In this document: in pieces, positions 11,601 through 23,682 of the stretch
Layout: every line of letters starts with the position of its first letter
Position numbering within the stretch: the first letter of the stretch is position 1
Assembly: GCF_022965805.1 (NCBI RefSeq)
Contig: NC_133116.1
Coordinates: 2,852,001-2,916,000, forward strand
Reading direction: 5' to 3'
DNA: 64,000 bases
Origin: Primulina eburnea
Taxonomy: Eukaryota; Streptophyta; Magnoliopsida; Lamiales; Gesneriaceae
The notes under the pieces: model-generated
What the model was told of the DNA's origin: nothing
The model's database searches: none
The model's input: only the letters and a program-made list of their open reading frames with translations
Position numbers and translations under genes: made by a program

Positions 11601-12749
11601 CCATACATCCAAAAATTCTCAGATGAGAAATGTCTGGTTCTTTACCAAATGCAAGCTGCAATGAGGAGTATTTATGATATGCACTTGGTCTGATGCGAAT
11701 TAATGAAGCAGCGTGTAAAATTACATGTCCCCATATAGAAATAGGGAGCTTTGTTTTCATAATCATTGGTCTAGCAATAATTTGCAGACGTTTAATCAAT
11801 GATTCAGCCAATCCATTCTGTGTATGTACATGAGCAACAGGATGCTCAACAATGATTCCCATAGACATACAATAATCATTGAAAGCCTGGGAAGTAAATT
11901 CACCAGCATTATCAAGTCTAATTTTTTTGATTGTATAATCGGGAAATTGATTCCTCAATTTTATTATTTGAGCAAGTAATCTTGCAAATGCAACATTTCA
12001 AGTTGACAATAAACATACATGTGACCATCTGCTGGTGGCATCAATCAATACGATAAAGTATCTGAATGGTCCACATGGTGGATGGATTGGTCCACAAATA
12101 TCACCCTGAATACGTTCAAGAAACATTGGTGATTCAGTTTGGATTTTGACTGGTGATGTTCTTATAATAAGTTTTCCAAGAGAACGTGCTTTACATTGAA
12201 ACTTATTATTCTGAAAGATCTTCTGGTCTTTCAGTGGATGACCATGTGTATTTTCTATAATTCTTCGCATCATTGTTGAACCAGGATGTCCCAATCGATC
12301 ATGCCAGTTGGTTAATATCGAGGAATTATCAACTACCATGTTTGATTCAATGAGACTTATATGTGTATAATACAATCCAGTAGGAGCATTGATAGTTTTT
12401 CAATCACATATTTCTTTCCTGATTTATATGTGATAAGACACATATATTTCTCATTCCCTTCATTCATTGTTTGAGTATCATACCCATGGGAATATATATC
12501 ATTAAAACTCAACAAATTTCTTTTCGATTGTGGTGAATATAAAGCATCATTGATCAAAAATTTTGTACCATTAGGTAACAAAAATTGTGCTTTACCACAT
12601 CCTTTAATCAAGTCTACATGACCTGATATTGTGTTCACCGTTGTTTTTGTTGGTTTTAGTTCCAAGAAATATCTTTTATCTCGGAGGATAGTGTGCGTTG
12701 TACCACTATCGGGTATGCAAACTTCAGCTTTGCTCATAGCATTTTCCAT
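8690..12749 (-). pseudogene. copia pol (protease-integrase-RT-RNase H), disrupted
   Basis: Starting at the ATG at 12749, the protease active site DSGTTHTIL is near the N-terminus. Then come the integrase zinc finger and core (WHDRLGHPG; DICGP; RLDNAGEFTS; NGLAES), the RT core (YKARLVAQGF, EETYSPV, YVDDL) and the RNase H domain, with YEDNAACV and TKHIPPKFF near the end. Lesions seen: a 1-bp deletion near 12387 shifts the frame just before YYTHISLIESN; a TGA at about 11999 replaces a sense codon in the integrase; a 588-bp TRIM lies at 10405-10992; and a TAA at about 9930 lies in TAYLYG/LDSN, next to a small TA expansion. All flanking sequence stays in frame after each lesion, so these are isolated hits in an otherwise well-preserved pol. 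It is not expected to make active enzyme. Confidence 0.93.
10405..10992 (-). mobile_element. TRIM (miniature LTR retrotransposon) nested in copia pol
   Basis: Two 183-bp LTRs (10405-10587 and 10810-10992) differ at one base that I can see (GCGTAACTGC against GCGTGACTGC). They enclose a 222-bp internal region with no coding capacity. Next to the right LTR the minus strand reads TGGTATCAGAGCC, the classic tRNA-iMet primer site. Next to the left LTR it reads GAAGGAGGGGTGAT, a polypurine tract. The sense strand is therefore minus. A perfect 5-bp target duplication AATGT flanks it (10400-10404 and 10993-10997), so the insertion site in the host pol can be read exactly. The internal region carries a ~42-bp tandem duplication (10672-10713 and 10714-10756). 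A solo LTR of the same family is at 38659-38825. Confidence 0.93.
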
Positions 12750-12936
12750 ATTTGTACTTCAAAAAAAAATATGCAATGAAATAAAATTACTGACAATACA
12801 TATATAAATATAACACATATCATAATTGTACAATAAAACATTATTATATGAATACATGAAAAACAAATTATTGTACATTTATATTCTACCACTATATTGT
12901 TCATTTTCAGAAAAATCATTGAGAAAATCTGCAGCA

Positions 12937-14022
12937 TCAAAATTGTTCATTTCTATCCCACCCAACATGTTGATCATTTCCAGAGAAATCATTCATAATA
13001 TCACCAGCATCAAGATGAGTTGAATCACTCAAACGATCATTGCGTTCAGTGAAGTTGGTCTCCTTTTCTTTCCCCTTTAATGATTCTTTATAAAGTTTAC
13101 AAAGGTGCTCAGGGGCTCGACAAACTTTGGACCAATGTCCTGGAGTACCACATCTGTAACAAGAACTTTCATATCTTTTTGAGTGATTCTCATTAACACT
13201 TGTATTCTCATGATGTCTTTTCTGTGGATGGTTTGGGACGCTCTTTTGAGATGAGTTATAAAAATAACTATCTCTATTATTTTCAAAACCACGGCCGCGT
13301 CCACGACCACGACCAATTCCACGTCCACGTCCACGTCCACGACCTCGACCTCGACCTCGACCAAAACCTTGTCTTTGAAATTGATTTTGGTTTCCAGGTA
13401 TAAATTCATTTTTACTTACAACATTTACTTCTGGAAATGCTGTTGATCCAGTGGGTCGGGACTGATGATTTCTCATTAATAGCTCGTTGTTCTTTTCCGC
13501 CACAAGAAGACAGGCGATGAGTTCAGAATATCTCGCAAATCCACGTACTCTATATTGTTGCTGTAGAGTAATATTTGATGCATGAAATGTGGAAAATGTT
13601 TTTTCAAGCATCTCAGATTCTGTGACCTCATGTCCACAAAATTTTAATTGCGAGATTATTCTATACATCGCCGAATTGTAATCACTGACTTTTTTAAAAT
13701 CTTGGAATCTCAGTGTGTTCCATTCATCCCGGGCGGTCGGAAGTATAACTTCCTTTATATGTTCAAATCTTTCTTTTAATCCCTTCCACAAAGCCATGGG
13801 ATTTTTTTCAGTCAGATATTCACATTTCAATCCATCGTCGAGATGTCGACGCAAAAATATCATGGCTCTTGCCTTTTCTTGTGACGTGCATATGCCATTT
13901 TCTTTAATGGTCTCGCTTAGACCCAATGACTCAAGATGCATTTCTACATCTAGAGTCCATGACATATAATTCTTTCCCGTGATGTCGAGCGCAATAAATT
14001 CGAGCTTTGTTAAATTTGACAT
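12937..14022 (-). CDS. gag: copia Gag polyprotein with RG-rich tail and zinc knuckle
   Basis: An intact 361-codon frame starts at the ATG at 14022 (CCACCATGTC context) and ends with TGA. The N-terminal part is the plant copia Gag/DUF4219-UBN2 type (TGKNYMSWTLDVEMHLESLG, LWKGLKERF). A long GRGRGRGR stretch lies at about residues 220-245, and a CCHC zinc knuckle CYRCGTPGHWSKVC at about 289-302. RG repeats and the knuckle bind the element's RNA inside virus-like particles. The Pol start at 12749 is 188 bp further on and in another frame. The gap is T-rich and ends in a run of T followed by GAAG, so Pol may be reached by splicing or separate translation. Unlike pol, gag is undamaged. Confidence 0.9.
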   Translation of the reverse strand: MSNLTKLEFIALDITGKNYMSWTLDVEMHLESLGLSETIKENGICTSQEKARAMIFLRRHLDDGLKCEYLTEKNPMALWKGLKERFEHIKEVILPTARDEWNTLRFQDFKKVSDYNSAMYRIISQLKFCGHEVTESEMLEKTFSTFHASNITLQQQYRVRGFARYSELIACLLVAEKNNELLMRNHQSRPTGSTAFPEVNVVSKNEFIPGNQNQFQRQGFGRGRGRGRGRGRGRGIGRGRGRGRGFENNRDSYFYNSSQKSVPNHPQKRHHENTSVNENHSKRYESSCYRCGTPGHWSKVCRAPEHLCKLYKESLKGKEKETNFTERNDRLSDSTHLDAGDIMNDFSGNDQHVGWDRNEQF

Positions 14023-14734
14023 GGTGGTACTAAAAAAAATTACGATGCATTTTATTAGTTAATAAATATTGCAATACAAAGTAACGGATAAACAACAAGT
14101 ACAAGTATTTGTAAAAATAAAGAAAACGCACGAGGAGGATATTCTCCGATAAATACAAGACTCGTGAGTATGATATCCAAAATAATTAAAAATATCCTTG
14201 AGAAAGCCATCTTCTTTTTTTTTCGAAAAATTTGATGATGAATAATTTTTAGAGAAGAAGAGAAAGTTGGAGTGATTGAATGTGTTTGTGAGATGATATT
14301 TATAGGGCAAAAACTAGCCGTTTGTTACCGTTTATGACCGTTGGTGTACAAAAAATAAATGTATGTATTTGTATAATTTTATGGTAATAATATGATGTAT
14401 ATAATATTAGACATGTTTAAATAATTATGTATATCATATCATAATATTATAATGAGTGTCATAATTTATTTTGTTTAAAAACCTTATAGGCTTTTATACT
14501 TGTCGTATCCCTTACCGGGAGTGTGGGATGTCGTCTTAACATCCTCCCAGGATTTATAACAAGTTTATGAAAAATTTATTTTTATTATTTCTAATAATAA
14601 CATTATATTGTATATTAAATAAATACACAATAAATAAATAACAGTAAAATAAATATTATTACTTTTGTTACCTTTTTCTTCTGTTTGGAGCTTGGAAAAG
14701 TATGTAGGACTTTTAGAGCTTCGTGCTGATAACG
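14023..14734 (-). other. untranslated leader of the copia element
   Basis: Between the 5' LTR and the Gag start lies about 710 bp without a long frame. It includes a GC-richer block (14505-14560, TATCCCTTACCGGGAGTGTG) in the position expected for packaging or dimerisation signals. No gene is seen. Confidence 0.6.
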
Positions 14735-15010
14735 TGTTGTGAAAAAGTAAAAATTTATGGTAAAAAGTAAAAATCTCAAACTCTCAAAATTTACCAAACT
14801 ACACACTTTATAATATTTTTCTCTCTACTCAATTGTGATTTTCTTCACAAATGAGAGATCTATTTATAGAGTTTCATTACACATAATCCAAAAATAAAAT
14901 ACATCATTACCTACATCATCACACACAAATTTCTAACTTTACAACTCTTATTTTCAACATTCAAATATTCAACTATTACTTTTTCCATATTAAAATATAT
15001 TATTTCAACA
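14735..15010 (-). repeat. 5' LTR of the copia element
   Basis: 276 bp that read identical to 8250-8525; TG...CA ends; followed by the right copy of the ATAAT target duplication (15011-15015). It should hold the element's promoter. Confidence 0.95.
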
Positions 15011-15015
15011 ATAAT

Positions 15016-16030
15016 AAAATTAACAATATTATTCATTATTTTATTACAAAAAAAATTATATAAATACGCAACAAATACATTCAAATACTAGTTTATAATA
15101 AAGTAGGAATAGAGGTTTAAAAGTCTGGCCTCTTTCCTATTTTTAAATTTTAAATTTTTTAAAAATTAGTTATTAATTAATAGACTTATTAGTACATGAA
15201 TAGATTACATTATAATTTTAGAATAAAAATATTAAAAATAATAGTATTTACAAAATTAACGAATATCAATAAAAAAAATATTTTTTTTATTATACTTTCA
15301 AATTGGTATTTTGTTGTATTTCAGCAATTCTCCTAAGATACATTTTTTGCATATTGTTGGATTGGCAGGCATTAAAAATGAAATAATTCATTAATCGTTT
15401 ATTTTACCTTTTCTTTTCAAACTATAATTAACCCAATAAATAAACTTTGAATATACGATTTTAATAAGTTTCTCCTCAATATTTATATAATTCATGCAAT
15501 AGAAATTACGTCGGCTTTTGTTTGTGGAAATATATTTTATTGTTTAATTAGTTTTTTTTTAAATGAAAATAATAATAATAATAACCATAACAAATAAAGA
15601 AAAAAGAACAAGAATTCTCGTAAACCAATATTATTATTGTTAATAGATTTTATTATCAATAATGTATTCAGTCAAATCGAATAAATTGCTTTTTTCAATA
15701 CAATTTTATTTTATATTAGATTTTTTAAATAAGACTTCTAATTTTAAAATTTTCTGAAAATTCGATTATTCCGGACACTAACTGAAAATTTTGGTTTTTA
15801 TCCGGTTGATTTAGGTTTTGATGAAAAATTGGCTGGTTCATGTGTTATTTATTTATTTTATCATTACTAATTTTATTAATATCGGTATTTTTAATATTTC
15901 TAATGATATTATCATTAATTTATTTTGATTACCCCATACTAATCATAATTTAATTGATTCATTATGTTGATAAATTAATATTATTATTTTTTAAAAATTA
16001 AAATTTCATAAATTTATTAATCATTCGAAT
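15016..16030. other. very AT-rich intergenic DNA
   Basis: Runs of A/T and short AAT repeats; no gene, tRNA or clear transposon end is seen. Confidence 0.6.
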
Positions 16031-16879
16031 TTTTATAAGGAGGAACGGGGGACTCGGACCGTGGCCCCTTGTTTAATTTAACTTTTGAAACTCGGGCCCT
16101 TAACTAACTCGATACTGGGCCAGCATAATATAGGCCAATGGAAGCCCAATTACTAAAGAGCTCGAACGACTAGCCTGAGAAGGCCCAAGTCCTTTTCTGT
16201 CATGTTCATTCATTTTATGATGTTAGATGCCTTGGGTTCGGGTAGAGCAAAAAGCCAGATTAGTGATTGGGTTGCATAAGCTGTGCAGATTTTGTGCTGG
16301 ACGGGAATCGAATGATAGAACCAGCCTTTGGAGGACACATGTTTGACGGAATTCCCAAGTGAAACCATCGTTCATGGTGACGATTAATATCTCAGTTAGT
16401 AATCTCTCTCTTGATTTGGAGTCGAACAATACTTGATGCTGGTTGATCGTGTTTCACTGAAGTTCATGCTTGAAGTCATATTTTTGGACGCCTTCATTTG
16501 AGCTGGTGACTTCTTCGCATGCTCCACTGGGCCTGGCCATGGGTATACATAAATTCATTGACAGTAGGGGGTAGGAATGGTCGAGAAAGAAGCCGGTGTT
16601 GGAAGGAAAATACTTGATCCTGGTTCAAATTAGAACACTGGAGATTAACCAAGTTCGAGAACTGGTTGATCAGCTCCATTTTGATGCTGACGAAGAATTA
16701 CTGGAAGCAAGAGAAATTAATGGGCTTGTGTTCAAGTCGGATTTTTCTGATGATAACTTATTGGTATTTGGTGCCACTCAATTATGTAATACGTGTCAGT
16801 CCATGTAACACATGCATATCTGAAATGCTCATATTGTAGGAAGTGTTTGACGTGAGTATCTTGAAAATGTAGAGAAATA

Positions 16880-17850
16880 TTTGATAGAATGGGATAGAGA
16901 TGTAGCGTTACAGTCAACATTAATGACAGCTCATTCTCCATGTTTCTAAGGGGAGGAAGCGCTATAAATAAAGGGGGAAGGTTTGATGCCCAATCATTTT
17001 ACACTTGCTAGTGTCCTTACTGCATGCTTGAATATTATCTTCGATATGGTTGCCAAATCCATGGCTTTCTGTACAAACCTAGCTTTGAAACTTACAGGAG
17101 TATGCATAGGAAGGCGACATGATTGATGTGGAATTGGTTTTCTGAATCTGATTGCTAGTCCTGATGCTATATCTCTGACTGCAATCAAATTAGGTAATTC
17201 CCATCATGGTTCTGTGGCAACTGGACCACGACATTTCAGAATAATGAAGCGGATGGGCATGTGTTTTTACCTTGCTATGTGTTCTATTTGCTTGAACCGT
17301 GCAGGTATGATCGATACTTTTGGTCAGTAGAAGACTTTGCTTTGGTGCCAAAAATAGAACTGTTTGCTTCTGTTCTTGGCCTACGGGTTGGGTTTGTGTT
17401 CATATAAACAGTGCCTATTCAACCAAATGATATAGTGTGGTGAACTCCATTGGCCTCGTTCAGGATTCTTGGCCTTGTCAAGTTTGGAGAAATTTTAGTG
17501 AAGAGGATTCTCTCGCTCAGTCCAGCACATTCTTCCACTTATTTTCTTTTATAAAAACATAAACGTGGAGGCAGATAGGTTGAGAGATTGAGTTCGTTTG
17601 AGGAATGTGACTAGAGAGCGTGATGAGAGAGCAAGGAGCAAGGTTTAGTTGGACAAATTTGAAGATAAGGTCCATAAATTTTATGTGGGAGATAGGAGCA
17701 TCCACAGAGGGACTATATTTTTTCACTTAGTAAAGCTGAGAGTGAAGATGAAGGCGTTGGGTGATTCAGATATGCATTGCAATGTGAAGATTGAAATTCT
17801 GAATACTGGGGCACACGTGCTATCTTTATTGAATGCAGTTATGTAGAGTG
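16880..17850 (+). pseudogene. decayed PPR gene (E/E+ class)
   Basis: Plant PPR protein motifs can be read across several frames with stops between them. In order: RDVALQSTLMTAHS then GEEAL, GEGLMPNHFTLASVLTAC (16980s-17020s), after a frame change YGCQIHGFLYK-like sequence, then NDIVW followed by ILGLVKFGEILVKRILSLSP (E motif, about 17430-17530), and KVHKFYVGDRSIH with LVKLRVKMKALG (E+ motif, about 17660-17760). At least two stops and several frameshifts separate them, so no product of family length (over 500 residues) is possible. Family members bind organelle RNA and support C-to-U editing or splicing. Upstream sequence (16200-16880) may be more of the same gene but is too decayed to assign. 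Confidence 0.8.
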
Positions 17851-18308
17851 TTGAATTTGTAATGTGGTAAGATTACTTTTGTTATTGTTGATTTGATTTA
17901 GGACAATGGTTCCTATCAATTCCCTTTTCAGTGCTCCATCAGATAGATGAAATTTAATTTTCTTGGTTATCTGTCATCAGTTGGGATGCAAAAGCAAAAC
18001 CCCTTTGATGCTTGTTGGACTTCAGAATTCAATAAAGGTACATCTAGTTCTATAGAAACGCAGAATAACCTTCTAAGCATTATTGGATAATTCATACCAT
18101 ATATAACATACACAGAGGACTCATGAGATATTATAATTGCCCAAAAACTAGCTGTTGAGAATCCTACATTTGAAATCAAAGAGCTTTGATGACATAGTTG
18201 TAAAAAGAATCATTTTTTTAAAAGAAGAATAGAATAAAACATCTACAATGAGATAGATTGAATTATAAACAAATGCAACTGTGAAATTGTTTTCCCTAAT
18301 CAGTGAAT

Positions 18309-19917
18309 TCAAACCCCATTCCTTTTGTTTTTTATGTCCATGAATGAAGCCCTTGTAATCTGTACAGTTAGATGAGGATTTTTAAGTGCAAAAGCATCAA
18401 ATCTTGCTGCAAAAACTACGTCTTCCATGTTTCTAACTATAAAGTTCAAGGCTGTTTCCTTTAATGATTGATTTGAGCAAGAATCTGATATTTCTAGAAT
18501 ATCAAGAGCATTGGATGAATTTAAGGAGCCAAGCATATGCTGTGAACAAAACTTTTGGAGAAATGGGATTTCATACTTGTCTGCTGCAATTGACAGTGAA
18601 TAAACATGCTTTTCCACCTTTTCTTTGGGCAAATCTCCACAGTATAGGAACTCAAGCAACGATTCTACTTCTTCATGATTCAATTCGTGAAGTGTTATCG
18701 TGTCATTTGGTGGAGCTTTGCATCCATCAGAATCCAAGATGTTTCTGAAAATATCAGATCTTGATGCCTGAACAGTATCAAAATAGGATTGCTTAATTGA
18801 AAATAACATGATTACATTTTTATATGAAATGTGATTATACGCAAAGTGATTGGTTTGATAGGTAATGGAAGGTGAAGCCACTTCGATACCAATAATGCTT
18901 TATGTGCGGGTACAGATGGCCCATTATCTCCGGGTTTGATTTGAATATCAGTGTGAGTTTGACCCTTAAATGCTGCAGCAAATCCACCGAGGTAGCTTAT
19001 TTTCTCATTTAACATGTCTTCCATTTCCTTCATCTCCTTCACCCATTTTAAAGCATTTGCAAATCCCTGTTGACCAATCCATACATTCTTTTAAACTTTT
19101 TAAGATTATTCTATTTTAAATGTACACTTGTGATTTCTAAGTTGGCCTTTTGGGTCTTTAAAATTAGAATGAAAACTCCATGCAAAAGTAAGAAACAGGA
19201 TAAAATCCAAAAATCAACGATGATGTTAATGTGGATGCTAAGAAATCTGAGTTTGGTGCATGTGACATACAGGCTTGTTTGATACAGTTAACATAATTTT
19301 TATTGTATAAAACAATGAAACTGACTCTAGTTACTCTCATCGTGATTGAATTAATGCCACAATTTTATACTGTGAGAAACAGAAATACATAATTTAAACA
19401 ATCATAAAATGTCAGCATGATGTTTTTAGCATTAATTTAAAATAGAAAGGGTGGGTAGCATAATTGCTTACATGAACTTTAGCCTGATCACACGCTTTCA
19501 TTAGGTAAAAATGCAATTTCTCAAATTTGACGACCTTCACCACCACTCAACTATTGTTTCTGAGTATGAATTCATATAGAAGGTTACAATTATGGTCCTT
19601 CCTAAAGGTTTCCGGCACTTGTTTTACAAAAATGAAGAATTGAAAATATTAACAAACTGGAATCAGAACTAAAACATGGAACCGAATCATACATAATCCT
19701 AGTTCTTAAGAATGATCCATACGCATAAGCCCTTTACCTTAGTCATATTTGACGAAGAAACCAAAGTGTTTACTCCTGTTTTATCAGACCCCTTTTCACC
19801 ATCATGTTTGTTTGTCAAAGTGATTATACTTCTTGCACCTTCATAACAAGCTCCACATATTGTATTCCTTGGAGGCCTAAGGATATATGGCATCGCACTA
19901 CAAATTGAGCAATCCAT
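18309..19917 (-). CDS. BTB/POZ domain protein with N-terminal Cys pairs (At3g56230-like)
   Basis: Three exons on the minus strand (19917-19738, 19066-18890, 18767-18309; GT/AG, all phase 0) give 271 residues, close to the ~280 of the Arabidopsis relative At3g56230. The N-terminus MDCSICSAMPYILRPPRNTI then CGACYEGAR holds two CxxC pairs, a probable small zinc site. After a short helical linker (KEMKEMEDMLNEKISYLGGF) comes the BTB fold: HTDIQIKPGDNGPSVPAHKA, LLASRSDIFRNILDSDGCKA, EVESLLEFLYCGDLP, AADKYEIPFLQKFC. The C-terminal helices contain ALDILEISDSCSNQSLKETA. BTB proteins of this kind usually present substrates to CUL3 ubiquitin ligases; substrate unknown. The gene looks intact. Confidence 0.9.
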
Positions 19918-22207
19918 TGTTCTCAGAGAGGAGATGTGAAGATGGAAAGAAAATGAAGTTTATTCTCTCTTCTTGTGAGGTCAGTATTTCCCTGTTATAT
20001 TCTATATTTCATGGTATGCTGTTTTGTGGTAGTTTAAGGCTTGGTGTTCCATCTTTGAAAAAGAAAGACACCATTATTGCTCTCATTATGCGCATAAGAA
20101 TATTGTATTGATAATCTATACTTTGAAACAACTAACCAATGCCTTTAAAAAAAAACAAAGAAACAACTAACTAATGTGATTCCATTAAGTAGGGTCGGCT
20201 TATTTTTAGTATTTGTAAGTTTAATGAAATGACGAGTCTGGTGGTTTAGGAAGTACTCCAAGTTTTGATGGTTTAAAACATCATACAAGTCGCCATATTA
20301 GTTCAATAGTTTTCTTTTGTTTTAAAAGTTATTTTTACCCTTTTTTTAGCAAGTTAATGTCTACATTACAAGACTGACTCTAGAGTGCTTGATACTATAT
20401 AGGTATTGAAGTACTGATGTTTCATAAATAAATTTTTCAGGTTTTTCTGATGATTGTTGTATTTTTTTTTTTATTGAACCGGCTCGATATTAGCAGAACA
20501 TCATCTGGTACTTTGGGGAGAAGGGAAAGGATAAGTGGGTCATTTCACCTGGCTATCACAATGAGACGTGTTTGTTTTAAGTATTTTGAGTAGGTTTGAA
20601 GACTCCGAATTAAAAAATGATAGAGATAGTTAGGAGAGAATAATTAGAGTTAGGAAGTAGAAAAAGACTTTCCAACCTTACAACACCAAGAATGTGGTGA
20701 CCACGTCTTACAAAATTGGATAATGCGAATTTGCACAAAAAGGCTTCGTGGCCTTATGAACTCTTCTTTTGTCCTTTTTTTCAGCTAGATTATTCTAATC
20801 TTGGGTTACAAACATTAATATGATTTACCCTTTCTCTCTAATTTTTACCACTTTTTTTCTTTTATCTTGTACTGACATATTTTTGTAGGTTTGATTTATT
20901 ATTCAAATTATACATCTAATAGATGGATTTCACCTCAGCATGAATGTAATTTATTTAAATAAGCATATTATAGGCAACACCAATACATGAATGCAATATA
21001 AATGCCCCTAAGTTGAAAAGTCACAGCTGCCTGTCGAAATCATAGCCACATCAATTCAATTCTTCACTTTGATCGCTTTCGACAAACTCTGCCCAGATTG
21101 CAGGGCAGAGTTGTAATTTACCTCCTCAGCATGTATGTGTCTGGATTTGGAGCCCCAATTTGGGTCAACTTGAATAATATGTCGAGTACTTTATCCGGTT
21201 GGTCCGTTGGGCTGTGTAGACGAGCTATCTCACACTTTGGGCAGTTTACCAGGCATACCTTCTAAGCCTGGGCCTAGGACCCTATGATTGGGTCATTCGG
21301 CCCAATCAAGGGATATTTTTTTTCCTGTGGGTGATTGCCTTCCTTAAATTCCCCTCAAATTTCGAATTTTCCTAAGATATCCATCAACTTTTGTTTTAAA
21401 ATCTCAATGATTTATATTTAATTACATACCCTTTTATAAATATTCTATTCATTCTCGAAATCATATTTTATTAAATTCGTTATCCAAAAAAATATGTATA
21501 TATATTATGTGATCCTCTAGAAAAAATGAATTTGACCATTTATGTGAATATCTAAATTTACCCTTGGTATTTTTCTCAAATATTCAATTCATTGTGTGTG
21601 TGTGTGTGTGTGTAAAGGTGAATCGCTCACTCAAACGTTCCCTTCTTTCTTTCACATTTCAATGGAATAAATAGAAAACATCATCGACTAACTTATATTT
21701 TGTGAAATATTTTTATAGACTTATTTAACGCATCATTCCATGAACTGGAGTGCCTGAAACGTCGGTAAAGTAGTCTAGTGTACTAGAATGTTTAATAATC
21801 CATCATTCTGCTTCCATTGCTTCACATTCGTTGCCGGCCGGCCTACCGGATAAGAGTCTAGCCGCGGATAAACCCATTGTTTGTGCTGACAAGTTATACT
21901 CTCAAATAATGCGGTTGTTTCTATCCTAGTATAAGGACGATGTTTTTATGCAGACCCAAAGACCTCAATTCACTTTGGGACACGAGGTCTGTATATTCAA
22001 ACATGACCTCATAACCTCAAATATATTGGCGTAGTAGAAATTTTCCTGCCCAAACCAAACATAAGAGAAACTAAATTTGATATGTGAAATGAGTCTGAAA
22101 TAACCCGGAATTAAAAACGAGGGAATGCATAAGAAAAGGTGAATATGAAAATTTACATTAAGGGTCAAGTTAGAATAATAGGCGCATTCCAATTGTCGCC
22201 CTCCTAA
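19918..22207. other. intergenic region, no gene recognised
   Basis: About 2.3 kb with AT-rich stretches, a (GT)n run at about 21594-21614 and a GC-richer patch around 21120-21320 (several TTGGGC and GGGCCT words) that may be a transposon remnant. Short frames here have no recognisable product. It probably includes the promoter and leader of the BTB gene (just right of 19917) and the 3'UTR of the DUF688-type gene (just left of 22208). Confidence 0.5.
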
Positions 22208-22798
22208 TCAACTCATGGCATGACCAACGATGGACAAGACCACCTTCTTCACACTCTTTATTGTGTAGCAATAACCCCTGATCCTCCTCAAACTTCCATT
22301 TATAGGACCAAAACACGTTGTTGAGCTATGAGAAATCTTCTTTGGATCATATCCTATGTCATGTAACTCGTTACCGGCGGTCGAGCTTGAACTAGGGGCT
22401 GAGCACGCGAGATGTGAGCTTGAAGACAAAGATGACGAAAACGATGACGAGGGCGATCGGTTAACTTTCTTGGATGGGATTCTTGAAAGATTTAAGTTAG
22501 AAAGATTGGAATTCTTTGAGTTCTTTTTATGGGAAGAGTTTGTCCGAGGGCTGGTTATGAATTGGTGGGATGGTGGCGGAGTGAGTGTCGGAGGAAGAGG
22601 GGTATGGCTGGATTTGTGCTTTGGCGTACCCGGCTGAGACTCCCACATAAATGGCACAGCACCCGTGGCTCCGACGTAGTACACTGGCGAAGACTCCTCG
22701 CCGACCTGGTCGGCGGAGTTGCAATCTTCATTGGTCAAGATTTTGATTTGTTGAGATAATTTAGGAGGGAAATGTGGGGAACCACTTGCATTTGCCAT
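22208..22798 (-). CDS. DUF688-type plant protein of unknown function
   Basis: A single exon of 196 residues starting at the ATG at 22798. The hallmark is AVPFMWESQPGTPK at about residues 46-59, found in plant DUF688 proteins, followed by a Pro-rich segment (LPPTLTPPPS) and long Ser-rich stretches (RSPSSSFSSSLSSSS). The C-terminus GSLRRIRGYCYTIKSVKKVV is basic. No catalytic motif, signal peptide or membrane segment is obvious; most of the protein is probably disordered. The molecular role of the family is not known to me. A ~110-bp (TA)n tract lies about 110 bp upstream of the start and may affect promoter spacing. Confidence 0.8.
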   Translation of the reverse strand: MANASGSPHFPPKLSQQIKILTNEDCNSADQVGEESSPVYYVGATGAVPFMWESQPGTPKHKSSHTPLPPTLTPPPSHQFITSPRTNSSHKKNSKNSNLSNLNLSRIPSKKVNRSPSSSFSSSLSSSSHLACSAPSSSSTAGNELHDIGYDPKKISHSSTTCFGPINGSLRRIRGYCYTIKSVKKVVLSIVGHAMS

Positions 22799-22906
22799 TT
22801 CTTTCGATATATTATTAATCTTGGGAAACTAAGAATTCTAGCTAGTTCAAGGTACTTGGATTACAATATATAAGATAGTAAAGCAGGATGATCTAGCCAT
22901 ATCTAG

Positions 22907-23682
<776 letters not shown>

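Larger units (their letters stand above)
8245..15015 (-). mobile_element. full-length Ty1/copia LTR retrotransposon, defective, carrying a nested TRIM
   Basis: The element is bounded by two 276-bp LTRs (8250-8525 and 14735-15010) that read identical by eye, and by a perfect 5-bp target duplication ATAAT at 8245-8249 and 15011-15015. Sense is the minus strand, so the right LTR is the 5' LTR. A purine-rich tract next to the 3' LTR (minus strand AAGGGGGAG, 8526-8534) is the polypurine tract. The sequence next to the 5' LTR (minus strand TTATCAGCACGA, about 14721-14732) is in the primer-site position but only partly resembles the usual tRNA-iMet site. Domain order is gag, protease, integrase, reverse transcriptase, RNase H, which defines Ty1/copia. 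Pol is broken by two stops, one 1-bp deletion and a 588-bp TRIM insertion. Lineage within copia is not resolved. Confidence 0.95.

Noticed and set aside
13077..13409. 110-codon frame on the minus strand inside gag
   Set aside because: Alternate frame of the RG-coding repeat; the gag frame explains the sequence.
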